From the NCBI GenBank assembly GCA_029251165.1, contig JAQXDW010000151.1, positions 124,001-188,000 on the forward strand: DNA of 64,000 nucleotides, in the 5' to 3' direction. Each line of letters opens with the position of its first letter. Positions within the stretch are counted from its first letter, which is position 1. The stretch comes from Myxococcota bacterium. Lineage in GTDB: Bacteria > Myxococcota_A > UBA796. A program made the position numbers and the translations under genes. Of the stretch, positions 17,300 to 25,606 are shown piece after piece. The notes beneath the pieces are model-generated. The model was not told the DNA's origin. It saw only the letters and a list, made by a program, of their open reading frames with translations, and ran no database searches.

Positions 17300-18377
17300 C
17301 CGAGACCTGCCCCATCAGCGTGGCGCGATACCTCAGCGCCTCCATGTCGAAGATCTCCTGAAGCTCACCGCCTGTGAGACCCTGACCGCGCTGAATGAAC
17401 ACCACCGAGGCGCGACCAACGCCATAGGTGGCCGCGCTGGCGACCGCCGAGCCGAGCGCAGAGACGGCCAGCTCCGCGACCTGCCCGCCCGGAATCCAGC
17501 CAGCGGTCTTCAGGGCGGTGATCGCCCACCGGACGAAGCCCTTGCTGCTGCCGGCGAGGGCCTCACCGATGATGAACAGGATGATGTCTTGATCGATCCG
17601 GGCACCGAACACCGCAGCGATGTCGCTGATCATGCGGACCTGGATGGCAGTGACTGCGGCCATGTCTGCGCCGGGAACCGGTATCGAGCCGGCCACTGCG
17701 GCCTTCTTTGCCGCCGCCTGGATGATCGGCTCGCAGGCCGCGGCCTTGTTGCGGAGCTGCTTGGCGAACAAGAGCGCCTTGCCCTGCTCCTGAAGGGTCT
17801 TGTGGATCCAGGCGATGACCTGATCGATGCCGATCGGCGTCGGAGAGAGCACCGGCATCGGATCGAACGCGGTGACCACCGCCATGTCCTGGCTCACCCC
17901 GAGCTGGGCGAGGGTGGCCTCGACGAAGCCCGCGCGCTGGTGAGGTCGGATGAGATCGATCTTGTTGAGACAGACCAGGACCGGACGGCCCAGCGCCCGG
18001 ATGGCATCGAGATCACGCCGCTCATCGATGGTCGCGCCGCCGTCGCAGTTGAGCACATAGATGCAGAGATCGAGGCTGGCGATGACATCGCGTGCGGTGG
18101 CGTCGACCGATGCGCGCACGTCACCGAAGCCCGGCGCGTTGACCACGAGGACCTGACCGTCGCTGTCCATCGGGGAGACCCGGAGACGCTCTGTGGAGCC
18201 GGGGATCGGATCGACCTGCCCAAAGTCGATGCCAAACAGGGCACGAATTCCGGCATCCTTGCCCGAAGAGGCGGAGCCGAGGAAGGCGATGACGAGGCGC
18301 TGAGAGAGCGCTCGGGAGATCTCAGTGTTGGCGGCTTCCCAGCGGGTTGCGACCTCTGCACGGGGGATCAGACTCAT
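17280..18377 (-). CDS. GTPase B with DUF697 C-terminal domain and GKD P-loop
   Basis: 365 residues from the ATG at 18377 (GAGG about ten bases upstream; a GTG nine bases earlier sits too close to that site). Paralogue of GTPase A: P-loop GSASSGKD (34-41), PIPGSTERL, VVNAPGFGD with Asn80 in the G3 position, LNKIDL (137-142). The C-terminal part (~202-290) matches DUF697: AAAKKAAVAGSIPVPGAD, AVTAIQVRMISDIAAVFG, a hydrophobic helical domain associated with membranes. It is first in an operon with GTPase A, separated by 27 bases from the helicase gene upstream. Confidence 0.78.
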   Translation of the reverse strand: MSLIPRAEVATRWEAANTEISRALSQRLVIAFLGSASSGKDAGIRALFGIDFGQVDPIPGSTERLRVSPMDSDGQVLVVNAPGFGDVRASVDATARDVIASLDLCIYVLNCDGGATIDERRDLDAIRALGRPVLVCLNKIDLIRPHQRAGFVEATLAQLGVSQDMAVVTAFDPMPVLSPTPIGIDQVIAWIHKTLQEQGKALLFAKQLRNKAAACEPIIQAAAKKAAVAGSIPVPGADMAAVTAIQVRMISDIAAVFGARIDQDIILFIIGEALAGSSKGFVRWAITALKTAGWIPGGQVAELAVSALGSAVASAATYGVGRASVVFIQRGQGLTGGELQEIFDMEALRYRATLMGQVSGESGDG

Positions 18378-18404
18378 GGCGGACACACCTCAGTTCAGTG
18401 GAGA

Positions 18405-20825
18405 CTACCGTGATCGTCTACGCTGGTGCGCGCGTCTGATTCGCGGCGTGTCCGCTCCGGTGACCGTGTAGCCCAGCGCACGACACACCCCGATCAGCTC
18501 CTCGATCGAGCAGCCCACCCAGCTTGAGGCCTCTGTGGGCAGGGGAGCGCTTCCCCTCCGGGTGACCGCTCGGAGGTGTGCGGAGAGACGCTCGAGCATG
18601 TCCACCCGCACCGCCCGGCTGCCCAGCGGGGCAAATCCGATCGCAGTGTAGAAGCCACGGGGACCCGCCAGCGCGCAGGACACCGCCCCCCCCGACGGCG
18701 GAGGCGGCGTGCTGCCGTGACGAACCGCCAGGAGCCCGACGACGCCCTTGCGGTTCACCGGCTTGAGCATCTTCATTGAGTAGACGGTGTGGAAGCCCAA
18801 CCGAACACCGAGCCGGCGGAGTCCCTTGCGATCGAGATCGGTCAGCCGAGAGATGGGCTCCGCCAGCACGGCACGGGGCAGGAAGCCGCCGACCTCCTTG
18901 AGCTGATAGAGCAGCCCGATCGCCGCCGGACTCATCGAGGGCTCAGGCAGCAGCGGCGCATCGAGGCGGGCCAGCTCATCGCAGAGCCACCGCTGGGCGC
19001 GCTTCCGCAAGGCGCTCCGCCAGGCAGGGGTGAGCAGGTCGTTGTGGGGTATGTGAAGCTGCGGACTGCGGGGATCGGAGCCTGGCAGCAGCCGAGCGAG
19101 CAGGACATCGTCGACCATGAGGTGAGCGCCATCGAGGACGATCAGCGCGTGGGGGGCATCGATGGTGGCTCGGATGCGCTGGGAGAGGGTCTCCGCGAGT
19201 GCCTGCCGTGCCGCGCGCACGATCGCCCGACTGCCCAGCGCGGTGTCGCTCTCCTCAGCGACAAACGCGAGCCCCTCCAGCCGCCCCAGCAGCACCCCCG
19301 CAGCCCGAACCTCGCCGTCCTTCAGCTCCGCCTCCAGGCTCAGACCGTCTCGGAGGTGGTCGACAAGCACCACCGCCCGGGTGTCGACAAACCGGCTGGT
19401 GAGCAGGTCGTGGAGGGCATCCGAGAGCCGATCCTCGATCTGCCGCGCGCGCCCCAGCCAGCCAGCCGCGTCGGGCATCCAGTCGGGGCGATTGGCGATA
19501 AAGTTCCAGGTCCGAATGAACGCGATGCGGGTCATCAGCTCCTCCATCCCACCATCCGTCCGGCTGAGGCGGGTGAGGCGTCGGCTGATGAAGTCCGCGT
19601 CGAGCTGGCCGTGGTCGGAGAGCTGAAGGTAGAGCTGGCGAACGAGGGTGACGTGAGAGTCGACCAGGATGCCGCGGAAGTCTGGGATGCGGCTGACCTC
19701 CCACAGCAGCATCAGCTCATCGGTGCGCGCTGCGCGGTCCCGGATCCGGGGGTCGGCCAGCAGGCGGTCGAGGGTCTCGCGATCGGTGGCGTTGCGCGCG
19801 GGCATCATGATGCGCCGCGGCGGCCGGGCATCGAGGGCATCCTGGAGTGCTGTGGGTGAGGAGAAGTCGAGATCAGAGTTGCGGTAGAAGATGCGCCGGA
19901 CCGGGGAAAACCGCTGCTGCTCGACGGCATCGATGATGCCAGCATCCAGCCCCCCGGTGTTCGCGGCACACCGCGCGGTGATGCCAAAGGTGCCGTCGCG
20001 ACGGTTCCGACCAGCCCGCCCGGCAATCTGCCCCAGCTCATCGGCCTGGAGCGGGCGGTGCGTCCGGCCATCGTACTTGCTGATCGCGCCGAGCGCGAGG
20101 TGATGGATGTCGAGGTTGAGGCCCATGCCGATGGCATCCGTGGACACGATGTAGCGGACCTCACCGGACTGGTACATCTCCACCTGGGCGTTGCGGGTGC
20201 GCGGAGAGAGGGCGCCCAGGACCACCGCAGTCCCGCCCCGCGCCGCCCGAAGTCGCTCGGCCAGCTCATAGACATGGGCGGCAGAGAACGCGACCACAGC
20301 AGAGCGCGGTGGCAAGGCTGTCAGCCGGCTGACGCCGCTGTAGCGGAGGGTCGAGAGGCGCTGAAAGGTGCGGATCTCAGCGGTGGGAACCAGCTGCTCG
20401 ATGATCGGGATCATGGTGTCGGAGCCGAGAAACCAGGTCTCCTTGACGCCCCGAGCATTCAGCAGTCGATCGGTGAAGACGTGGCCACGCTGCCGATGGG
20501 TCGCCAGCTGGATCTCATCAACCGCGACGAACGCAACCGGTCGAGTCAGCGGCATCGACTCCACAGTGGCCGCGAAGTACCGGGCACCGGGCGGCACGAT
20601 GCGCTCCTCACCAGTCACCAGAGCCGCGCGCTCCGGACCAACCCGCTCCTTGATGCGCTCGTAGACCTCTCTCGCCAGCAGCCGCAGGGGCAGGCCGATG
20701 ATCCCGCTTCCGTGGGTCATCATCCGCTCGATCGCCCGGTGGGTCTTGCCGGTGTTTGTCGGCCCAAGCAGGGCAGTGATGTGAGATCGACCGTCGAGGT
20801 CAATCAACTCTGACAGGCGCGCCAT
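18405..20825 (-). CDS. SUV3-type ATP-dependent RNA helicase
   Basis: 806 residues. Walker A GPTNTGKT at 21-28, Walker B variant VDEIQL at 102-107, and motif VI QIAGRAGR at 266-273 mark a Ski2/SUV3-like superfamily 2 helicase; IGMGLNLDIHHLALG (232-246) is especially SUV3-like. In mitochondria and alphaproteobacteria such enzymes unwind RNA for degradation. The C-terminal ~450 residues are an extension in which only helical character can be seen. It starts 34 bases from the divergent pseudokinase gene. Confidence 0.85.
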   Translation of the reverse strand: MARLSELIDLDGRSHITALLGPTNTGKTHRAIERMMTHGSGIIGLPLRLLAREVYERIKERVGPERAALVTGEERIVPPGARYFAATVESMPLTRPVAFVAVDEIQLATHRQRGHVFTDRLLNARGVKETWFLGSDTMIPIIEQLVPTAEIRTFQRLSTLRYSGVSRLTALPPRSAVVAFSAAHVYELAERLRAARGGTAVVLGALSPRTRNAQVEMYQSGEVRYIVSTDAIGMGLNLDIHHLALGAISKYDGRTHRPLQADELGQIAGRAGRNRRDGTFGITARCAANTGGLDAGIIDAVEQQRFSPVRRIFYRNSDLDFSSPTALQDALDARPPRRIMMPARNATDRETLDRLLADPRIRDRAARTDELMLLWEVSRIPDFRGILVDSHVTLVRQLYLQLSDHGQLDADFISRRLTRLSRTDGGMEELMTRIAFIRTWNFIANRPDWMPDAAGWLGRARQIEDRLSDALHDLLTSRFVDTRAVVLVDHLRDGLSLEAELKDGEVRAAGVLLGRLEGLAFVAEESDTALGSRAIVRAARQALAETLSQRIRATIDAPHALIVLDGAHLMVDDVLLARLLPGSDPRSPQLHIPHNDLLTPAWRSALRKRAQRWLCDELARLDAPLLPEPSMSPAAIGLLYQLKEVGGFLPRAVLAEPISRLTDLDRKGLRRLGVRLGFHTVYSMKMLKPVNRKGVVGLLAVRHGSTPPPPSGGAVSCALAGPRGFYTAIGFAPLGSRAVRVDMLERLSAHLRAVTRRGSAPLPTEASSWVGCSIEELIGVCRALGYTVTGADTPRIRRAHQRRRSR

Positions 20826-20859
20826 AGCGAAGGCGTAACCAGACGGTAGACTGTATGCC

Positions 20860-22068
20860 GTGTTGCTTCCCCGCCAGTTCTTGATCGTGCGTGTCCTCGA
20901 GACACCGCAGCGGTGCGTGGTGCTGGTCGCTGCCGATCAGCCAGAAGAGCAGGCGATGCTGTGGTCGGGTCCGCCGCCAGAGCAGAACCTCCCCCCCCAC
21001 CCCGGGCTCGCGCGCCGACAGTCCTGTGCCGAGGAGTCTGGTGAGATTGGCTGGCTGGAGCTGACCACAGCCGGGGTGCTGCTCTCTGAGCTCACTCCGC
21101 CGCTGCACCCCATCGAGGCTGCGGAGCTGTTCGCAGCAATCGCCGATGCCATCGCTGCGCTCCACGCCGCAGGCATGAGCCACGGTGGGCTGACCGCCGA
21201 TCGGGTCCACCTTGATCGCCTGGGGCATCCCACACTCCTTGGGGCCGGCCTCGACAGCACGGAGGACCCGAGCGCCGACATCGGTGCCCTCCACATGCTG
21301 TGGCAGGCGTGGTGCCTGGAGGGTCCGCTGATGACGACCGTCTCCGCAGGAGATGCCGCCGAGAGTCTCCGAGTCTGGCTGAGCGTCACCGAAAGCACCG
21401 CGGCTGTGCTGCCCACGCTCATCGCCGAGCAGCTCCACGACCGCTCTGGAGAACGCCTCACGCTCCTTCCAGGCCTCGCGACCGGTCCGGTGGATGAGAT
21501 CGGGATGGACATCGGCCCCGACGAATCTGCCGGCGGACTGCTGGATCCGCTGACGTGGTCAGGTGTCACCGGAGAGCCCACCAGCACCGTCGACAGAGAC
21601 GACGAGAGCACCGGCGCGCTTCAAGAGGACACCCGGAGCAACGCTCCCCGCACCGCGCTGCTCTCTCAGCTCCTCGACTTCAGCCATGAGCAACCGGCAG
21701 CAGACCGGTTCATCGAAGGCGTGCCCGCTGCGAGCCTCCGCACCCTCATCGCCAGCGAGACCCTCGACCCGCTGCCGAATCCCGACGGGCTGCCCGGTCG
21801 ACCGGACTCGCTGATCCACAGCAAGGATCCAGACTGGGAGGAGAACACCGCCACTGCAATCCGAGCCGACGCGCCGCCGTTCCAGACCGCCCCCACAGCG
21901 CCGCAGCATGGCGAGCCGACGCTCGAGCACACCGACAGCACTCCGCCCGAGCACACTGAGCACACCACCACAATCGAGGTGTCCAGCCGAGTCTTGATCG
22001 CTGCGGTGCTTGTGGCCATGGTCGCCGGAGCAGCCGGGCTGTTCTTTGTGCTCTCGCAGCTCCAGTAG
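20860..22068 (+). CDS. Membrane-anchored kinase-fold protein lacking catalytic residues
   Basis: 402 residues from a GTG. The stretch at 91-131 (AIADAIAALHAAGMSHGGLT, then ADRVHLDRLGHPTLLGAGLD) aligns by eye with the catalytic and activation loops of Ser/Thr kinases, but HRD reads HGG (108-110) and DFG reads GAG (128-130). A long acidic, Thr/Pro-rich linker (230-370) leads to one C-terminal transmembrane helix (VLIAAVLVAMVAGAAGLFFV). It is probably a pseudokinase sensor or adaptor at the membrane. It converges with tgt over 14 bases; another kinase-fold protein lies on the other side of tgt. Confidence 0.6.
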   Translation: MLLPRQFLIVRVLETPQRCVVLVAADQPEEQAMLWSGPPPEQNLPPHPGLARRQSCAEESGEIGWLELTTAGVLLSELTPPLHPIEAAELFAAIADAIAALHAAGMSHGGLTADRVHLDRLGHPTLLGAGLDSTEDPSADIGALHMLWQAWCLEGPLMTTVSAGDAAESLRVWLSVTESTAAVLPTLIAEQLHDRSGERLTLLPGLATGPVDEIGMDIGPDESAGGLLDPLTWSGVTGEPTSTVDRDDESTGALQEDTRSNAPRTALLSQLLDFSHEQPAADRFIEGVPAASLRTLIASETLDPLPNPDGLPGRPDSLIHSKDPDWEENTATAIRADAPPFQTAPTAPQHGEPTLEHTDSTPPEHTEHTTTIEVSSRVLIAAVLVAMVAGAAGLFFVLSQLQ

Positions 22069-22082
22069 CGCGTCGTGCTTTC

Positions 22083-23252
22083 TTAGCGGCGCGACTTCCG
22101 CTTGCCCCGTGACTGCGAGCGGCCCTTCGGCTGCGCCTTGCCCTCGACCTTCTCGGGGTAGGTCTCATGCACCTGCCGGCGAAAGTCCTCAAAGGTCCCA
22201 TCCACAATGCTGGCGCGCATCTTCGCCATGAAGTTGGCGAACCACGTGAGGTTGTGAATCGTCGCCAGGGTCGCACCGAGGATCTCACCGACCCGAAACA
22301 GGTGGTGGATGTAGGCACGGGTGAACTTCGTGCAGGTGGTGCAGGTGCAGGTGGTGTCCGGCGGGTACATGTCGTTTCGGTACCGCCGGTCGGTGATCCG
22401 AATGCGGCCAGCGGTGGTGTAGAACATGCCGGAGCGGCTGTGGCGGGTCTGGATGACACAGTCGAACATGTCGATCCCCCGGGCGACGCCCTCGACCAGA
22501 TCAAGCGGACGCCCCACTCCCATCAGGTAGCGAGGAGACTCCTTCGGCATCTCGGGCGTGGTGAAGTCGAGGACATCACACATCCGCTCGTGCCCCTCGC
22601 CCACACTCAGGCCGCCGATGGCGTAGCCGTCGAAGCCGATGTCGGTGATCTGCCGAGCGCTTCGCTTGCGCAGATCGGACCAGAATCCACCCTGGACGAT
22701 CCCGAACAGCGACTGGTCTTCGCGGGTGTGGGCCGCTTTGCTGCGAGCCTCCCAGCGAGCCGTGCGATCGACGCTGGCGATGGCGCGCTCCTTGTCCGCG
22801 CCAAACGGCAGGCACTCATCGAACACCATCGCGATGTCCGCCCCGAGCTGCTGCTGGATCTCCATCGAGCGCTCCGGTGAGAGGAAGGTCTTTTGACCGT
22901 CAACCTCATAGGCGAACGTCACCCCCTCCTCCGTGATCCCGGACTTCTTGAGCGAGAACACCTGAAATCCGCCGGAGTCGGTGAGGATCGGGTTGTCTAC
23001 GGACATCATCTTGTGGAGCCCACCGTGCCGGGCAACCAGCTTCTCTCCCGGTCGCTGAGAGAGATGGTAGGTGTTCGCGAGAATGATCTGCGAGCCCGTC
23101 TGGGGAAGGAGCGCCGGAGGGAGCGCGCGGATGGCGCCCTGGGTTCCGACGGGCATGTAGACCGGGGTGGTGACGCTGCCGCGCGCAGTGTGAAGCGTGC
23201 CGGCACGTGCGGCTCCGCTGGTGGCCTCGATATCAAAAGGAAGGGACTTCAT
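22083..23252 (-). CDS. tgt: tRNA-guanine transglycosylase (queuine tRNA-ribosyltransferase)
   Basis: 389 residues. Exchanges guanine-34 for the queuosine precursor in GUN-anticodon tRNAs. The proton-acceptor block LTDSGGFQVF has Asp92; the nucleophile is Asp264 in FDCVIQTRHSRSG; the zinc site is C302, C304, C307 and H333. The nucleophile loop usually reads DCVMPTRNARNG, so Pro is Gln and Asn is His here. The C-terminus has a basic extension (KGRSQSRGKRKSRR). No other queuosine gene is present in the window. Confidence 0.95.
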   Translation of the reverse strand: MKSLPFDIEATSGAARAGTLHTARGSVTTPVYMPVGTQGAIRALPPALLPQTGSQIILANTYHLSQRPGEKLVARHGGLHKMMSVDNPILTDSGGFQVFSLKKSGITEEGVTFAYEVDGQKTFLSPERSMEIQQQLGADIAMVFDECLPFGADKERAIASVDRTARWEARSKAAHTREDQSLFGIVQGGFWSDLRKRSARQITDIGFDGYAIGGLSVGEGHERMCDVLDFTTPEMPKESPRYLMGVGRPLDLVEGVARGIDMFDCVIQTRHSRSGMFYTTAGRIRITDRRYRNDMYPPDTTCTCTTCTKFTRAYIHHLFRVGEILGATLATIHNLTWFANFMAKMRASIVDGTFEDFRRQVHETYPEKVEGKAQPKGRSQSRGKRKSRR

Positions 23253-23349
23253 TGGGTCCCTCTATCCCGCAATCCACTGCCCGACGTTGCTTGCAGGCCT
23301 CTAGAAGCCTAGAATGGCCTCCACCAGTCTCTTCGCCGGCAGTTTTTAA

Positions 23350-24849
23350 ATGGCCAACAACAGACAGCGCCCCAGCCCTTTCCCTCCCGGGACGCACCTC
23401 TCGGAGCACTACACCGTCGAGGGGCTCGTGCGCCTCTCTGAAGGTCGAATGTTCTATCTGGCGAACGATGACCGACCAGATCGGCCGCGCCGGTTCTGCT
23501 GGGAGTGCGGCTGCGACGACACCCCACGCTCTCGAACCACCTGCGTCGCCTGCAAGGCGGATCTTTCACCACGGCGGTTTCTCGTCTCGGTTCGCTGGGA
23601 GGGGCACCTCCATGAGTCATTTACCGCGTTCTTCCATCGTCAATTGGAGCATCCGGGGCTGTGTGGGCCGGTTGATTTGTTCTTCGAGCGTGACGTTCTC
23701 TGCGCGGTCACGCCCTGGAACGGCGAAGGGCTGATGCTCGATGAGAGCTCACCGCTCCCGCCCCGCCAAGTCCTTGATCTCGCCCAGCGCGCCACCGGGC
23801 TCATCGCTTTTCTGCAGTTCTCCGGAATCTCATTGGAGCAGATCAGTCCGGCGAATTTTCTCGTCGGAGAGGGTCGGGAGTACTTCTTCTTTGACCCAGA
23901 CGTCCGCGCGGTGTTCGAGGGGCCCGTCCCAGAGAACGAGCAGGCCCACGAGATCAAGCAGCTCTCCGCATTTCTCCATGGGCTCGTCGGTGTCACCGAG
24001 CAGCCCTTGGCAGACTTCTTTGCCTCTGCCGCGCAGGGTGAGTACCCGACCTCCTTCCTGTTCGGTCGTGCGCTGGAGCAGCTCATCCAGACCGAACACC
24101 CCAGCGTCCTCACGAACAACCGCGCGGCCATGAGCGATGTCGGTCTCGCCCGGAGCCTGAACGAAGACAACTGGGGCTGGACCCACCTCACCGGCAACAC
24201 CAACCTCTACGTCTGCGCAGACGGCATGGGCGGCCACGACAAGGGAGAGGTCGCCAGCCAGATGGCTGTCGAGGTCATCTGCCGCGAGGCCCGTGCGCGA
24301 CTGCAGTACGCCGCGACCATCAACACCGAGGGGCTGGAGAACGTGCTGGACGAGTCCTTCCAGTGCGCGAACAATTCCATCAAGGACCACTCCGAGATGA
24401 TGGGCAGCGACATGGGCACCACCATGACCGCTGCGCTGGTCAAAGACGGCAAGGTCGCGCTCATCGCCAACGTCGGTGACTCCCGCGCCTACCTCATCCG
24501 CGGCAACGTGCTCCACCAGGTCACCCGAGACCACTCCCTCGTTGCCCGGATGGTCGAGCAGCAGCGAATCCGTCCTGAAGAAGCCCGACACCACCCCCAC
24601 TCCAACATTCTCCTGCGCACCGTCGGAACGGAGCGAAACGTAGACATCGACATCTTCCGGGTCGACCTCGTCGAAGGAGACGTCATCCTGCTGTGCTCGG
24701 ACGGACTGTGGGGCGAGGTGGACGATGAGGACATCGAGGCCATCCTGAACCACTACCAAGATCTACGGATCGGGTGTCGAGAGCTGGTTCGCGCCGCACA
24801 TCAGGGCGGCGGAAAGGACAATGTGACCGTGGTCGTGGTGCGCGTCTGA
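23350..24849 (+). CDS. PP2C-type phosphatase with zinc-ribbon/kinase-like N-terminus
   Basis: 499 residues. Residues 20-40 look like a kinase N-lobe start (YTVEGLVRLSEGRMFYLAND), interrupted by a zinc ribbon (C50, C53, C65, C68). Residues ~145-200 (GISLEQISPANFLV, EYFFFDPDV) occupy the place of kinase catalytic loops without HRD or DFG. From ~258 a complete PP2C domain follows: SDVGLARSLNEDNWG, ADGMGGHDKGE (metal-binding D291), DMGTTMTAALV, ANVGDSRAYLI, LLCSDGLWGE and GGGKDNVTVVVV. It should dephosphorylate Ser/Thr-phosphoproteins in the cytoplasm, possibly under control of its inactive kinase part. No obvious ribosome site precedes the ATG. Confidence 0.85.
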   Translation: MANNRQRPSPFPPGTHLSEHYTVEGLVRLSEGRMFYLANDDRPDRPRRFCWECGCDDTPRSRTTCVACKADLSPRRFLVSVRWEGHLHESFTAFFHRQLEHPGLCGPVDLFFERDVLCAVTPWNGEGLMLDESSPLPPRQVLDLAQRATGLIAFLQFSGISLEQISPANFLVGEGREYFFFDPDVRAVFEGPVPENEQAHEIKQLSAFLHGLVGVTEQPLADFFASAAQGEYPTSFLFGRALEQLIQTEHPSVLTNNRAAMSDVGLARSLNEDNWGWTHLTGNTNLYVCADGMGGHDKGEVASQMAVEVICREARARLQYAATINTEGLENVLDESFQCANNSIKDHSEMMGSDMGTTMTAALVKDGKVALIANVGDSRAYLIRGNVLHQVTRDHSLVARMVEQQRIRPEEARHHPHSNILLRTVGTERNVDIDIFRVDLVEGDVILLCSDGLWGEVDDEDIEAILNHYQDLRIGCRELVRAAHQGGGKDNVTVVVVRV

Positions 24850-24879
24850 GGCCATGAGCGCCGCGCGCTCCGCTGCAGC

Positions 24880-24921
24880 GGCCACACGATACGCTTCGGG
24901 GCCACACGATCTCTCTTCGGG
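24880..24921. repeat. Near-perfect tandem direct repeat of about 20 bases
   Basis: Two adjacent copies beginning GGCCACACGAT and ending CTTCGG (24880-24899 and 24900-24920) lie between the convergent PP2C and redox-fold genes. The function is unknown; a degenerate terminator or slippage duplication is possible. Confidence 0.6.
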
Positions 24922-24945
24922 GCCGTGCACCTCAGACGAGGCGGC

Positions 24946-25464
24946 TCACTTCATCAGCGGCCGAAGCTCAGCCTCGATGCTCTCGTTGAAGTCGCGACCC
25001 GTCGGACGGCCCATCGCGAAGATGTAGCCATCTCCATCGATGACCAGCGCAAACGGAAGCTGCGCCACTCCGTACCGACTCGCAACAATCTGGTGACTGT
25101 CTCGGAGCACTGGAAAGGTGAGGTCTTGCTCATCAAGCCAGGTCGACAGTCCGCGGATCGACCCGGTGTCCGTGCTGATGGCGATGACCTGAACACCCTT
25201 GCCGTTGTAGCGCTTCTGCAGTCGATTCAGATCGAGAAGAGACATGCCCCCGTCGCTGCGATTGAAGAAGTAAACAATGAGGGCACTCTGCGGAAGCTGA
25301 GGAGTGACGCCGATAAAATCGGACAGCGCCAGCCGGGTGCTGCTCACGATTTCTTCAGTGACGCCTTCATTGATCGCCGGCAAGACGAACGAGAGCGCGG
25401 GCTGCCCGACACTGACCGCCGGTGGGGCAGCAAAGACTGCGCTCAGCAACATCCACGGTGTCAT
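24946..25464 (-). CDS. Exported thioredoxin/TlpA-fold protein without CxxC
   Basis: 172 residues from the ATG at 25464, preceded by GGAGG. MTPWMLLSAVFAAPPAVS is a short signal peptide. The rest resembles AhpC/TlpA proteins: SALIVYFFNRSD after the first strand, VQVIAISTDTGSIRGL, LTFPVLRDSHQIVASRYGV, QLPFALVIDGDGYI with the cis-Pro strand. Where the CxxC active site belongs, FFNRSDGGMSLL has no cysteine, so it cannot perform thiol chemistry in the usual way. Probably periplasmic. Confidence 0.65.
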   Translation of the reverse strand: MTPWMLLSAVFAAPPAVSVGQPALSFVLPAINEGVTEEIVSSTRLALSDFIGVTPQLPQSALIVYFFNRSDGGMSLLDLNRLQKRYNGKGVQVIAISTDTGSIRGLSTWLDEQDLTFPVLRDSHQIVASRYGVAQLPFALVIDGDGYIFAMGRPTGRDFNESIEAELRPLMK

Positions 25465-25561
25465 CGGGCCTCCAGTAGAGTGCGTTGTGAGTACCACACC
25501 CAGCCTTCGGATGTCGATGCACGGTACAGTGGATAATGGATCGTATACTGGCGGTTGGGTT

Positions 25562-25571
25562 TGTCTACACA
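25562..25571 (+). promoter_or_regulatory. TGTCTACACA element upstream of sigma factor gene
   Basis: The 10-mer ends 35 bases before the sigma factor ATG. The same 10-mer in the same orientation relative to the gene occurs 29 bases before the small grpE-linked gene (complement of 47456-47465). It may be part of a shared promoter or operator. Confidence 0.3.
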
Positions 25572-25606
25572 CCACCCCTCCGACATCAGCCCACCCGGAG
25601 GAGGCG

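Noticed and set aside
18789..19859. 356-residue plus-strand frame opposite the helicase
   Set aside because: No motif; the minus strand carries all helicase motifs in one frame.
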